Source of the DNA: Haladaptatus halobius
GTDB lineage: Archaea; Halobacteriota; Halobacteria; Halobacteriales; Haladaptataceae
Direction of reading: 5' to 3'
NCBI RefSeq assembly: GCF_020618475.1
Contig: NZ_CP085337.1
Location: forward strand, 124,001 to 188,000
Length of the DNA: 64,000 bases
Below the pieces are notes generated by a model, which worked only from the letters and a program-made list of their open reading frames with translations, was not told the origin of the DNA and searched no databases. The position numbers were made by a program, and so were the translations under genes. This document shows positions 36,661-45,300 of the stretch, piece after piece (within the stretch, counting starts at the first letter, position 1; every line of letters begins with the position of its first letter).

Positions 36661-37893
36661 ATGTACGAAGACTTCGCATCCAACCTCGCAGTAACGATGT
36701 GGGCGGACTTCGACGAGACACCCGCCCGCGATAGCTCGACTCCCGAAATCGCAGACATCGACACGGTCGTAATCGACGGAAACTTTCCGTGGACCATCGT
36801 CACCATCGAAGCCGCAGATGGTACCGTCGGCGTCGGCGAAGCGTATCCGTCGCCGGGCGTCCACGAAATCGTCACCGACTACCTACGCCCCGTCCTCGTC
36901 GGTGAAACGCCGACCGACGTCGAGAGACTCTATTACCTGATGCGCGAGAGCCTCTCCGGGCGCGGGTCACAGTGGGGTGTCGGTACGATCGCCATCAGTG
37001 GCGTCGAAATCGCCCTCTGGGATCTCACCGGCAAACTACTCGACCAGCCGATATGGCAATTGCTGGGCGGGAAGATGCGCGACTCGGTACGGGTGTACGC
37101 CGACTGCCACGCCGGCGAAGCGATGGTCTCCTCCGCCGAGGAGGGACAGGAGGAGTCGACGTACGAACCGGCGGCGTACGCGGAGGCGGCTCGCATGGCC
37201 GTCGACGACGGCTTCGATGCGGTGAAATTCGACCTCGACGTCCCGTCGGGGCGGGATCTGAACCGCAAGTCACGCCACTTCGACTCGCCCGAAATCGAGC
37301 ACAAGCGACGGATCGTCGAGGCGGTCACCGATGAGGTAGGCGACGACGCGGAGGTCGCCGTCGATCTCCACTGGAACTTCAATCCCGAGACGGCCGAGCG
37401 ACTCTGTCGTGCCATCGAACCGTGCGATTTGGCGTGGGTCGAGGATCCACTCCCGCCGGAGAACACCGACGCGATGCGCGAACTGAAGCGGCGAGTCGAC
37501 GCGACGCTGTTGACCGGCGAGAACCGTTACGGTCGCCACGGCTTTCGTGACCTCATCGAGGAACAAGCCGTCGACTTCCTCGCGCCCGACGTGCCCAAGG
37601 TCGGCGGTATCGCCGAAACCAAAAAAATCGCCGATATGGCCGAGACGTACTACCAGGCGATCGTTCCCCACAATATCGGCAGTCCGGTCGCAACCGTCGC
37701 CACCGCCCATATCGGTGCAACGGTGCCGAACTTCGTCGCTTTGGAGTACCACGCACGGGAAGTACCGTGGTGGGAGGATCTCGTGAAGGGCGACGACCTC
37801 ATCGTGGACGGCCACATCGAGGTGCCTGACGGCCCCGGTCTCGGCATCGAACTCGACTGGGATGCGGTCGAGACGCACGAGAAGACCGACTAA
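36661..37893 (+). CDS. Enolase-superfamily sugar-acid dehydratase
   Basis: 410 residues of the mandelate racemase/muconate lactonising enzyme family. N-terminal capping domain (VGVGEAYPSPGVHE), barrel with AVKFDLDVP, metal ligands in VAVDLHWNF (Asp), LAWVEDPLPPEN (Glu) and LLTGENRYG (Glu), and the catalytic His in IVPHNIGSP. This pattern fits acid-sugar dehydratases of the gluconate/galactonate/mannonate type, turning an aldonic acid into a 2-keto-3-deoxy acid for the aldolase at 34444. The N-terminus may instead begin at the ATG at 36697. Exact substrate (hexonate, pentonate or deoxy-hexonate) is not decidable. Confidence 0.9.
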   Translation: MYEDFASNLAVTMWADFDETPARDSSTPEIADIDTVVIDGNFPWTIVTIEAADGTVGVGEAYPSPGVHEIVTDYLRPVLVGETPTDVERLYYLMRESLSGRGSQWGVGTIAISGVEIALWDLTGKLLDQPIWQLLGGKMRDSVRVYADCHAGEAMVSSAEEGQEESTYEPAAYAEAARMAVDDGFDAVKFDLDVPSGRDLNRKSRHFDSPEIEHKRRIVEAVTDEVGDDAEVAVDLHWNFNPETAERLCRAIEPCDLAWVEDPLPPENTDAMRELKRRVDATLLTGENRYGRHGFRDLIEEQAVDFLAPDVPKVGGIAETKKIADMAETYYQAIVPHNIGSPVATVATAHIGATVPNFVALEYHAREVPWWEDLVKGDDLIVDGHIEVPDGPGLGIELDWDAVETHEKTD

Positions 37894-37967
37894 CGCTCAT
37901 CCTCATTTCTACCTGTCTGTTGAGAGGTAGTGTTATATCCGTCGACCAAGGTTTGTTTATTCGAACA

Positions 37968-39029
37968 ATGCAAGCAGTGGCACTCTTCCCAGACGAAGGA
38001 ACGGTTCGCGTTATCGACCGACCGGTTCCCGACCCGGCATCGGGCGAAGCACTCGTTCGAACCCTCAGGGTCGGTATCGATGGAAGTGACCGGCGCATCG
38101 TACGTGGTGAAATTGGCGACCCACCAACGGGCGAGAACTACCTCGTCCTCGGTCATGAGGCAGTTGGCGTCGTGGAGGATCCAAACAACACCGATCTCGA
38201 TGTTGGCCAGGTCGTTGTCCCCACGGTTCGCAGACCGACCGAAAAGAGCGCACATTTCGAGCGAGGTGAACCCGACATGGCGGTTGACGGTGAGTACGTC
38301 GAGCGAGGTATCGTCGGCGCGCACGGCTTTATGGCGGAGTACTTTACCAGTCCCGTTGAAACTCTCGTACCGATCCCGGATGAGCAAGTAGAGTACGGTT
38401 TTCTCGTCGAACCAATGAGTATCTGCGAGAAGGCCCTCGATGTCGCGTTTGCCAGTCGATCGGCATTTACGTGGCACCCCGAGTCGGCACTCGTGTTGGG
38501 CAACGGCAGCCTTGGGTTGCTCGGCCTCATTCGCCTCGCGTTCGGCGAGGAGTTCGATCGAACTTACTGTCTAGGTAGGCGGGATCGACCGAATCCATCC
38601 ATCGCGTTCATAGAACGCGTCGGCGCTACGTACGTCGATGCGCGCGAGACGACCGTCCCCCAAGTGGCCGACGTCCACGAACCAATGGACTTCATCTACG
38701 AGGCGACGGGACACGCCCCACACGCTCTCGAAACGGTCGCGTCGCTCGCGCCCAACGGCGTCGGCGCGTTACAAGGGATACCCAGTTCGAAGTCGTTCTC
38801 GATGGACGGGGGAAGGTTTCACCGCGACATGGTCGTGCATAATAAGGCGCTGGTTGGTAACGTGAACTCGCGAGCAAGTCACTTCGAGGCCGCGGCAGAG
38901 ACGCTTGGGTCGCTCCCGGAGTGGGTATTCGATGATCTAGTTACCGGTGTCTACAGGCCGGACGATACGGCGAAGTCGCTTGCGGACGACGACGAACAGC
39001 TCAAGACGGCGGTCGAGTTTGACCGCTGA
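37968..39029 (+). CDS. gdh: Glucose 1-dehydrogenase, haloarchaeal medium-chain type
   Basis: 353-residue zinc medium-chain dehydrogenase close in pattern to the haloarchaeal glucose dehydrogenase: GEALVRTLRVGIDGSDRRI with the Asp in place of the catalytic Cys, VLGHEAVGVV with His and Glu, VVVPTVRRP, FLVEPMSICEKAL, then the NADP-binding VLGNGSLGLLGL and CLGRRDRP. Oxidises an aldose to its lactone. The ATG at 37968 gives MQAVALFPDEGTVR, the family's N-terminus. Third gene of the run 35539-39029; its sugar need not be glucose, as relatives also use galactose, xylose or fucose. Confidence 0.92.
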   Translation: MQAVALFPDEGTVRVIDRPVPDPASGEALVRTLRVGIDGSDRRIVRGEIGDPPTGENYLVLGHEAVGVVEDPNNTDLDVGQVVVPTVRRPTEKSAHFERGEPDMAVDGEYVERGIVGAHGFMAEYFTSPVETLVPIPDEQVEYGFLVEPMSICEKALDVAFASRSAFTWHPESALVLGNGSLGLLGLIRLAFGEEFDRTYCLGRRDRPNPSIAFIERVGATYVDARETTVPQVADVHEPMDFIYEATGHAPHALETVASLAPNGVGALQGIPSSKSFSMDGGRFHRDMVVHNKALVGNVNSRASHFEAAAETLGSLPEWVFDDLVTGVYRPDDTAKSLADDDEQLKTAVEFDR

Positions 39030-39056
39030 GCGCGTCGAACCGGTCGTTCGACGCGC
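39030..39056. terminator. Stem-loop between convergent genes
   Basis: GCGCGTCGAA / TTCGACGCGC form a perfect 10-base stem with a 7-base loop, starting one base after the dehydrogenase stop. A second inverted repeat (GGTCGCGCC at 39058-39066 and GGCGCGACC at 39092-39100) fills the rest of the gap to the convergent gene at 39104. Probably terminates or protects both transcripts; haloarchaeal terminators usually rely on T-runs, which are absent, so function is inferred. Confidence 0.45.
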
Positions 39057-39103
39057 CGGTCGCGCCGCGGTTGACCGGTTCGACTAGGGTTGGCGCGACC
39101 CCG

Positions 39104-39925
39104 TCACGCTCTGCCCGTGATGTCCCGCCAGAAGTCGATGTTCTCTTTCGCGTGCACCAGCGGCTTCTCAGTTCGGTTCTCTATCTCGATGGTGTAGTGG
39201 CCGTCGTACCCCGCGGCTTCGAGGGCATCGTACACTCCTTCGAAGTCGAGGATGCCCCGTCCGAGATCGGTGAACGAACGGAAGTAGTTGATGACGTTGT
39301 CGAGGTGGAAGGTTCCGCTAGAGAGCGCTTCTCGGTGTTCGGTGAACCCCGCGGGCGGTGCCACATCTTTGAGGTGGACATACGCAATATCGTCGGCGAA
39401 TCGTTCGACGCCGTCGGTGACGTCGCCGTCGGGGTAGTGCTCGCCGTACGGATACTGGTGGGCGGTGTCCCACACCAGTTGTACGTTGTCCGGGGTGCGG
39501 TCTAACCACGCCTCGATTTCGTTCGGCCGCTCGACGTGGGTCGCGCCGTGGTGGTGGATAAGCGGCATCACGCCCGCGTCCGCAGCGGCGTCCGCGATGA
39601 TCTCGAACCACTGCTCAACCGTTTCGTCGTCCTGCCGGCCGCGTTGGGGCGGCAACATGCCGAGGAACTCAGCACCGAGATCCGATACCATCTGCGCATC
39701 ATCGGCAACTCGTTCGACGGCGTCCTCGGTTTCCAGCCACTCGCTCATCACGAGGTACAGATCGAGGTCGTACTCATCGAGCCACGATGCAAGCCGATTT
39801 TCGCCGACGTGTCTGACCTTCTCCAGGCCGATCTCCACCCCGTCGTATTGGCAGGCAGCAACATCGCTGACGCCGGTTTCGAGCGATTCCGCGTCGTACA
39901 TGATCGTCGTGTAACCGACTCCCAT
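39104..39925 (-). CDS. Sugar phosphate isomerase/epimerase-like TIM-barrel protein
   Basis: 273 residues: QYDGVEIGLEK, LIHHHGATHVERPNE, QLVWDTAHQYPYG, YVHLKDVAPP and YTIEIENRT are the metal-site segments of the xylose-isomerase-like superfamily. The ATG at 39925 (MGVGYTTIMYDAES) is preferred; an ATG at 39943 adds 6 residues and a long N-terminal frame to 40246 is not convincing. Divergent from the substrate-binding protein at 40050, convergent with the glucose dehydrogenase. Role probably in the same sugar pathway. Confidence 0.88.
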   Translation of the reverse strand: MGVGYTTIMYDAESLETGVSDVAACQYDGVEIGLEKVRHVGENRLASWLDEYDLDLYLVMSEWLETEDAVERVADDAQMVSDLGAEFLGMLPPQRGRQDDETVEQWFEIIADAAADAGVMPLIHHHGATHVERPNEIEAWLDRTPDNVQLVWDTAHQYPYGEHYPDGDVTDGVERFADDIAYVHLKDVAPPAGFTEHREALSSGTFHLDNVINYFRSFTDLGRGILDFEGVYDALEAAGYDGHYTIEIENRTEKPLVHAKENIDFWRDITGRA

Positions 39926-40015
39926 AGTTCGAGTGAGCGTCATCCGGGATGAAATAGGTTCTGAAACAAGGCGTGGTTTCGAGGCAGACAGTGTGCGGCT
40001 CATGAGATTGACCCC

Positions 40016-40025
40016 ATAATTTATT
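40016..40025 (+). promoter_or_regulatory. TATA-like box before the sugar-binding protein gene
   Basis: ATAATTTATT centred about 29 bases before the ATG at 40050, consistent with a leaderless transcript for the importer operon. Confidence 0.5.
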
Positions 40026-40049
40026 ATTCCGTAGAAATACCATCCGACT

Positions 40050-41450
40050 ATGCCAACTGGTGGCAAGACCGAGCATTCGGAGCAGCGTACCGACTCAGTC
40101 GGGAGCGGCGGTGATGGCGGTCGCTCCCGGAGACGCTTCCTCGCGGGCGCCGCAGGCGGAGCCGCTTCCCTCGCCGGTTGTACCGGCTTTGGTGGTGGTG
40201 GTGGTGGCAGCAACCCGAAGAACGTCAAACCCGCGAAGAGTATCAAAGTTGCCGCCGTGTCGGGCGAAGGTGACCTGTTCCAGCGCCTCGTGAAGGACTA
40301 CGTCGAGGAGGACACCGGCGTCACTGTGAACATATCCAAGTTCCCGTATGCAAACCTCTTCGAAAAGACCAATAGCGTTCTGGGCACGAAAGGCAAAGCA
40401 TACGACATCCTCTTCATGGACGACCCGTGGTTCCCGCAGTTCGCAAGTCACTGTGAACCGATTGAAAAGTGGATGCCTCAATCCCTTCCGAAGGATCAAA
40501 TCATCAAGACCTGTATCGACATCGGAACGTGGCCCGCACCTAAGGGGCCGAAGGTTCCGTCCGCTCAGGGAATGGATCAGACGATTCGCGGACAGGTCGT
40601 CGTCGGAAACACGCAATTGTTCGTCTACAACAAGAAGTATTACGAACAGGTCGGTGCGAAAACGCCGCCCAAGACGTGGGACGACGTCCTCGCCGCAGGG
40701 AAGAAAATCTCGCAACAGGTCGACGGTGCTGACGGGTACATCATCCGCGGCAAGCGTGGAAATCCCATCAACTCTAACTTCTTCAGCCTCGGCATGTCGA
40801 AAGCAGGAGACATGTTCAATAAGAACTGGAAGTACAAGTGGGACAAGCAGAAGGGCGTCGACGCGTTGAACTTTTACGTCAACGACTTGAAATCCATCAG
40901 CCCCGATGGCGTCACCGCGTTCGACTCCGATCAGGTTCTAACCAGCGTCGGCAACGGCTCCGCCGCCCAATCACCGGCGTGGCCGGCGGCCTCGTCGCTC
41001 CTGCTAGACCCAAAGAAGGCGAAAGAAGCGAAGGACCTGGAGTTCACGATGATACCCGAGGGAACCCGCCGCGCACCACAGCAGGGTAACTGGATCGCCG
41101 GCATCAACCGGTACGTCAGCGACGAGAAGAAGAAGGCAGCGGGCAAGGTCATCAATTCATTCATCTCGAAGAAGGCACAGGACAAGTACGTTAAACTGGG
41201 CGGTGTCCCGTTCCGTCACGATACATTCAAGAACAACATGGACGCTCAGCCGTGGTTCGACGCACTGTACAAGAGCCTTCAGAATGCGGTGTGGCGCCCG
41301 CGCACACCGCTATGGACTGAGATTGAAATCACGCAGGGGAAATATCTTAACAGTGCGTTGACCGGGAGCATCACGCCGAAGAAGGCGCTTACTAACGTTA
41401 ACAACGAGGTGGAGAAACTGCTCAAGGAGTCCGGCTACTACGAGGGTTGA
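40050..41450 (+). CDS. Sugar ABC transporter substrate-binding lipoprotein (family 1), Tat-exported
   Basis: 466-residue binding protein with a twin-arginine signal (RSRRRFLAGAAGGAAS) and LAGC lipobox near residue 48, then a glycine linker (FGGGGGGS). Mature-domain marks of family 1: VNISKFPYANLFEKTN, AYDILFMDDPWFPQFAS, and MIPEGTRRAPQQGNWIAGI. It delivers a sugar or sugar derivative to the permeases at 41490 and 42438. The sulfatase inside the same operon suggests a sulfated substrate. Confidence 0.93.
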   Translation: MPTGGKTEHSEQRTDSVGSGGDGGRSRRRFLAGAAGGAASLAGCTGFGGGGGGSNPKNVKPAKSIKVAAVSGEGDLFQRLVKDYVEEDTGVTVNISKFPYANLFEKTNSVLGTKGKAYDILFMDDPWFPQFASHCEPIEKWMPQSLPKDQIIKTCIDIGTWPAPKGPKVPSAQGMDQTIRGQVVVGNTQLFVYNKKYYEQVGAKTPPKTWDDVLAAGKKISQQVDGADGYIIRGKRGNPINSNFFSLGMSKAGDMFNKNWKYKWDKQKGVDALNFYVNDLKSISPDGVTAFDSDQVLTSVGNGSAAQSPAWPAASSLLLDPKKAKEAKDLEFTMIPEGTRRAPQQGNWIAGINRYVSDEKKKAAGKVINSFISKKAQDKYVKLGGVPFRHDTFKNNMDAQPWFDALYKSLQNAVWRPRTPLWTEIEITQGKYLNSALTGSITPKKALTNVNNEVEKLLKESGYYEG

Positions 41451-41489
41451 ATTGACCGACGAACATCAGAGCGATACACAAAACCCACA

Positions 41490-42434
41490 ATGGGAACTGA
41501 GACTACCGAAGACGTAACGCACGGGGAAAGCCCCAAGTACGTAACCGGCACCGATGATACCAGGGAGCGCGTCTTGCTCTGGGTCGACGACCACCTCAAG
41601 TGGCTGTTGACGCTTCCAGCGGTCATCATTCTGTTCGCGCTCACGTTCTACCCGCTACTGCGTGCCGTCGAGATGTCGATGTACAACTACCTCCCGGCGG
41701 GACTGGGACGGAACTATGTCGGAATCGGGAATTTCACCGACCTATTGAGCAACCAGGCGTTCCACCACTCGCTGTGGGTGACGGCAAAGTTTGTCACCAC
41801 AGCTGTCATCGTCGAATTTCTTCTGGGATTCGGTATTGCGCTCCTGCTCAACAAGAAGATCAAACTTCGCGGGCTCTGGCAGACGCTCATCCTGATTCCG
41901 ATGATTCTCTCGCCGACGGTGATCGGGCTCATGTGGCGCTTGCTGTACGCGCCAAACGGATTGCTTGACTTCATGGCACAACCGGTAATCGGGCACAACG
42001 TTGGCTGGATTTCAGAGCCGAACATCGCGCTATACTCCGTCATCATCGCCGACGTCTGGCAATGGACGCCACTCGTCGTGCTTGTGATGTTCGCGGGTCT
42101 ACAGTCAATCCCCGACCATGTCAAGGAGGCGTCGGTCATGGACGGCGCTTCGCGCCGACAGCGCTTCGTGGATATCACGCTTCCATATCTGAAGTCGCTC
42201 ATCGTATTGGTGCTCATCATTCGGTTGGTGGACGCCCTACGCGTGTTCGCGAAGGTGTACATCCTAACGCGCGGCGGCCCTGCTAGCTCGACGAACGTGG
42301 TCAGCATGGAATTGTACCGCGTCGCATTCCGGTTCAGCAACTACGGCGAGGCCTCGGCGATGGCGCTGACGCTCCTCTTGTTCGTACTGATACTGGCGAT
42401 GACGTTCGTCAAAGTCGCGAAGGTGGAGTTCTGA
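41490..42434 (+). CDS. Sugar ABC transporter permease (MalF/UgpA type)
   Basis: 314-residue permease with a hydrophilic N-terminus of about 40 residues then six membrane helices (first: WLLTLPAVIILFALTFYPLL). The coupling loop EASVMDGASRRQRFVDITLP is a clear EAA motif. Starts 39 bases after the binding protein; the MalG-type partner follows after three bases. Confidence 0.95.
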   Translation: MGTETTEDVTHGESPKYVTGTDDTRERVLLWVDDHLKWLLTLPAVIILFALTFYPLLRAVEMSMYNYLPAGLGRNYVGIGNFTDLLSNQAFHHSLWVTAKFVTTAVIVEFLLGFGIALLLNKKIKLRGLWQTLILIPMILSPTVIGLMWRLLYAPNGLLDFMAQPVIGHNVGWISEPNIALYSVIIADVWQWTPLVVLVMFAGLQSIPDHVKEASVMDGASRRQRFVDITLPYLKSLIVLVLIIRLVDALRVFAKVYILTRGGPASSTNVVSMELYRVAFRFSNYGEASAMALTLLLFVLILAMTFVKVAKVEF

Positions 42435-42437
42435 ATC

Positions 42438-43346
42438 ATGGCAACTGAAACACACACCACACAACCGTACGAGGAACAGTCCCGAACGGAGCAAATTTAC
42501 GAGCGCGTCCGGGAGACCGGTCTAGCAACCGCGTTCGTCTACATCAGCATCGGCGTGTTCCTCGTCTGGTCGCTGTTCCCGGTGTACTGGCTGGTGACCG
42601 CGTCGCTGAAGACGAGACAGACGCTACTGTCGTTCCCACCTCACTGGGTTCCGTGGGAGATGCAGCTCTCCAACTACGCCGCGCTGTTCGCTCAGCGGCC
42701 GGAGTTCGTGACATTCATCATGAACAGCGTCATCATCACCGTCGTCACGACGGTCGTAGCAACGTTCGTCGGCGCGTGTGCGGCGTACGGATTCACGAGA
42801 TTCGACTTCCCGTACAACCTCGACTTCCACCTGCCGTTCTACATCCTGTCGACGAGGTTCATGCCGCCCATCGTCACCATTATTCCTCTATTCGTCATCT
42901 TCCGAGATTTCCAGTTGGTGAACACGCTACGCGGGCTCATCCTCGTGTACGTGATGTTCAACATCCCCTTCTCCGTGTGGATGATGAAGGGGTTCTTCGA
43001 GGAAGTACCCGACAGCCTCATAGAGTCGGCGATGATCGATGGGCACACGCACGTCGGCGCGTTCTTCAAGATAGCGCTCCCATTGGTGAAACCCGGCCTC
43101 ATCGCGGCGGCCATCTTCACGATGATCGTCACCTGGAACGAGTTGCTGTTCGCCATCATCCTCGCCCAGAGCACCACTGCGATGACCGTCCCGGTCGGAC
43201 TCGCGTCGTTCATCACGAAGTACTCGGTTCAGTGGGTGAACATGAGCGTCGCAGGCACTATCGCGCTACTGCCGGTGCTCGTGTTCGCGTTCGTCGCGCG
43301 CGACCAACTCGTCCGCGGGTTTAGCATGGGCGGGGTCGAGAAGTGA
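42438..43346 (+). CDS. Sugar ABC transporter permease (MalG/UgpE type)
   Basis: 302-residue permease; the first helix is ATAFVYISIGVFLVWSLFPV, and the coupling loop ESAMIDGHTHVGAFFKIALP is the EAA motif. Ends with RDQLVRGFSMGGVEK, the standard MalG C-terminus. Followed not by the ATPase but by the DUF1450-like/sulfatase pair, so the importer operon is interrupted by sulfate-ester genes. Confidence 0.95.
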   Translation: MATETHTTQPYEEQSRTEQIYERVRETGLATAFVYISIGVFLVWSLFPVYWLVTASLKTRQTLLSFPPHWVPWEMQLSNYAALFAQRPEFVTFIMNSVIITVVTTVVATFVGACAAYGFTRFDFPYNLDFHLPFYILSTRFMPPIVTIIPLFVIFRDFQLVNTLRGLILVYVMFNIPFSVWMMKGFFEEVPDSLIESAMIDGHTHVGAFFKIALPLVKPGLIAAAIFTMIVTWNELLFAIILAQSTTAMTVPVGLASFITKYSVQWVNMSVAGTIALLPVLVFAFVARDQLVRGFSMGGVEK

Positions 43347-43381
43347 CCTCGTCCCGGTAGCGGAACGGCGCACCCCTCCGG

Positions 43382-43395
43382 TATTTTTATCCTTT
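43382..43395 (+). promoter_or_regulatory. Internal promoter before the second sulfatase cassette
   Basis: TATTTTTATCCTTT lies about 22-35 bases before the ATG at 43417. It suggests that the cassette has its own leaderless transcript besides read-through from the importer genes. Confidence 0.5.
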
Positions 43396-43396
43396 T

Positions 43397-43416
43397 GTCG
43401 TGTGTGGTCACACGAC
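43397..43416. promoter_or_regulatory. Perfect palindrome touching the start codon of the cassette
   Basis: GTCGTGTG-TGGT-CACACGAC: an 8-base perfect inverted repeat with a 4-base spacer ending at the base before the ATG at 43417. It covers the expected transcription start, a good place for a repressor. No equivalent was seen before the first cassette at 9162. Confidence 0.55.
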
Positions 43417-43623
43417 ATGGTGGACACGGTAGAGTACTGTCTGTCCAACGTATCGACAGAAACCCGGGAGCGACTCAGCGACTGCGAGTTCGAGACGATA
43501 GAAGAGCGATGTCTCCAGCGGTGCGGCGACTGCTTCAGCTCGTCGTTCCTCGTAGTCGACGGAATCCTCGTTCGGGGGAACCACGAGCAGACGCTGCGCC
43601 GCCTTGCGGAGGCGACTCGGTGA
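43417..43623 (+). CDS. DUF1450-like small four-cysteine protein (second copy)
   Basis: 68-residue protein MVDTVEYCLSNVS with Cys8, Cys32, Cys36 and Cys39 at the same positions as the protein at 9162 (CLQRCGDC core, then SSFLVVDG); Cys23 is extra. Family: DUF1450/YuzB-like, function unknown. The stop TGA at 43621-43623 is four bases before the sulfatase ATG at 43628. The ATG at 43417 follows a promoter-operator-like region; a GTG at 43402 would add five residues. Repeated linkage with a sulfatase points to a shared job. Confidence 0.8.
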   Translation: MVDTVEYCLSNVSTETRERLSDCEFETIEERCLQRCGDCFSSSFLVVDGILVRGNHEQTLRRLAEATR

Positions 43624-43627
43624 TCCG

Positions 43628-45199
43628 ATGAACGTTCTGTTCGTCTCCATCGACAGCCTGCGACGGGATGTCCTCTCGACGTACGATCGGTCGATGGATC
43701 TGGACGTGGCGACGCCGAACTTAGATCGGTTCGCCGAACGGTCGCTGGTGTTCGACACCCACTACGCGGGCAGTCTTCCCTGTATGCCGGCGCGGCGCGA
43801 GTGGATGACCGGTGTTCAGGAGTTCCTCTGGCGTCCGTGGGGTCCCATCGAACCCTTCGACACGACGCTGCCGCTGGCAGCGCGGGAGAACGGGGTGCTC
43901 AGTCAGTTGATCACGGATCACTTTCACTACTTCCAGCACGGGAGCGACGGGTACTACGAGGACTACAATGGCTTCGACTACGTCCGCGGTCACGAGGTGG
44001 ATGCGTGGCGAACCCACCCCCCGGAGCCGGAGGGGTGGCTCCTCTCCCAGGTGCTCGACGGGACACCGAAAGAGGCGGACGACGTCGCCATCAACGAACT
44101 GTCCGCGGGGAACTCGTCGACCGACCTACGGTTTCAGAATCGCGCGCAGTACGCCAGGAACGCCGCAGAATTCGAGGAAGAAGAGGACTTCTTCGCTCCA
44201 CGCGTGTTCTCACGCGTCGAGTCGTGGCTGGAGGACAATGTCGCGTGGGACGAGTGGTTCTGCTACGTCGACAGCTTCGACGTCCACGAACCGTTCCACA
44301 ACCCCGAACCATACGCGTCGATGTATACGGATCAAGATCCTCGCGACCCCTCACACACGGTCTGGCCGTTCTACGGCCGCACCGACGCCGGACAAAGCGA
44401 GTTGAGCGACGACGAACTCGCGTTCGTCCGGTCGCAGTTCGCAGGGAAGGTGACGATGGTCGACCGATGGTTCGGAAAGGTACTCAACACGCTGGACGAC
44501 CAAGAACTGTGGGACGAGACGATGGTAGTCGTCACCTCGGATCACGGATTCTTCCTCGGGGAACACGGGTGGGTCGGCAAGCCGGGTCGGTCGCCCATGT
44601 ACGACACGCTCGTCCACACGCCGTTGATGGTGTGGCACCCCGATTCCCCGCGAACGGGCGGTCGGACGTCGGCGCTTACGTCGGCGGTCGACCTCCACGC
44701 GACCGTTCTCGACGCGTTCGGGGTCGACGACCCGAACCGGAACCACAGTCGCAGTTTGCTTCCTCTCGTCCTCGATAAAACGGATCACGTCAGGGATTGG
44801 GCGCTCTACGGCTACTGGGGGTCGTCGGTCAACGTCACCGACGGCGAACGAACCTACCTGCGGTCGTGTCGACCGGAGAATCCGTCCGCGGTGTACTCGA
44901 CGACTATGATGAACGCGTACGGGTGGTTTACGCCGAAGACGCCGAAGGAGGACGCGAAGGCCGGACGCTACCTCCCGTACACCGACGCGCCCGTATGGCG
45001 GTACGAGGCGCCCTCCGTTAAACGACACGAGAAACCGTTACTATTCGACGTGAGCGACGACCCCGATCAAACCACCGACATCGCTGCAGACCTCCCCGAA
45101 GTGCACGACGAGATGCGCAACCTGCTCGTGGATGCGCTGGACGAACTCCGAGCGCCGGACGAGCAGTACGAGCGCCTTGGACTGGAGGAGGTGGCGTAA
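43628..45199 (+). CDS. Type I sulfatase (Cys type), inside a sugar importer operon
   Basis: 523-residue sulfatase closely similar to the one at 9368: signature CMPARREWMTG with Cys52, N-terminal metal segment SIDSLRRD, and VVTSDHGFFLGEHGW. An insertion of about 20 residues near 145-165 (WLLSQVLDGTPKEADDVAIN) is missing from the other copy. No signal peptide, so cytoplasmic. The ATG at 43628 matches the other copy's N-terminus; a GTG at 43604 overlaps the small gene. It lies between the MalG-type permease and the ATPase genes. Confidence 0.93.
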   Translation: MNVLFVSIDSLRRDVLSTYDRSMDLDVATPNLDRFAERSLVFDTHYAGSLPCMPARREWMTGVQEFLWRPWGPIEPFDTTLPLAARENGVLSQLITDHFHYFQHGSDGYYEDYNGFDYVRGHEVDAWRTHPPEPEGWLLSQVLDGTPKEADDVAINELSAGNSSTDLRFQNRAQYARNAAEFEEEEDFFAPRVFSRVESWLEDNVAWDEWFCYVDSFDVHEPFHNPEPYASMYTDQDPRDPSHTVWPFYGRTDAGQSELSDDELAFVRSQFAGKVTMVDRWFGKVLNTLDDQELWDETMVVVTSDHGFFLGEHGWVGKPGRSPMYDTLVHTPLMVWHPDSPRTGGRTSALTSAVDLHATVLDAFGVDDPNRNHSRSLLPLVLDKTDHVRDWALYGYWGSSVNVTDGERTYLRSCRPENPSAVYSTTMMNAYGWFTPKTPKEDAKAGRYLPYTDAPVWRYEAPSVKRHEKPLLFDVSDDPDQTTDIAADLPEVHDEMRNLLVDALDELRAPDEQYERLGLEEVA

Positions 45200-45300
45200 C
45201 CCGGTTGCTCATCGGCGTTCGTCACGAGAATTGGTACCAGTCCTGTAGATATAAGTAGCTGCGTGACGGTGTTTGCGACAACCACACCTGAGTGTTACAA

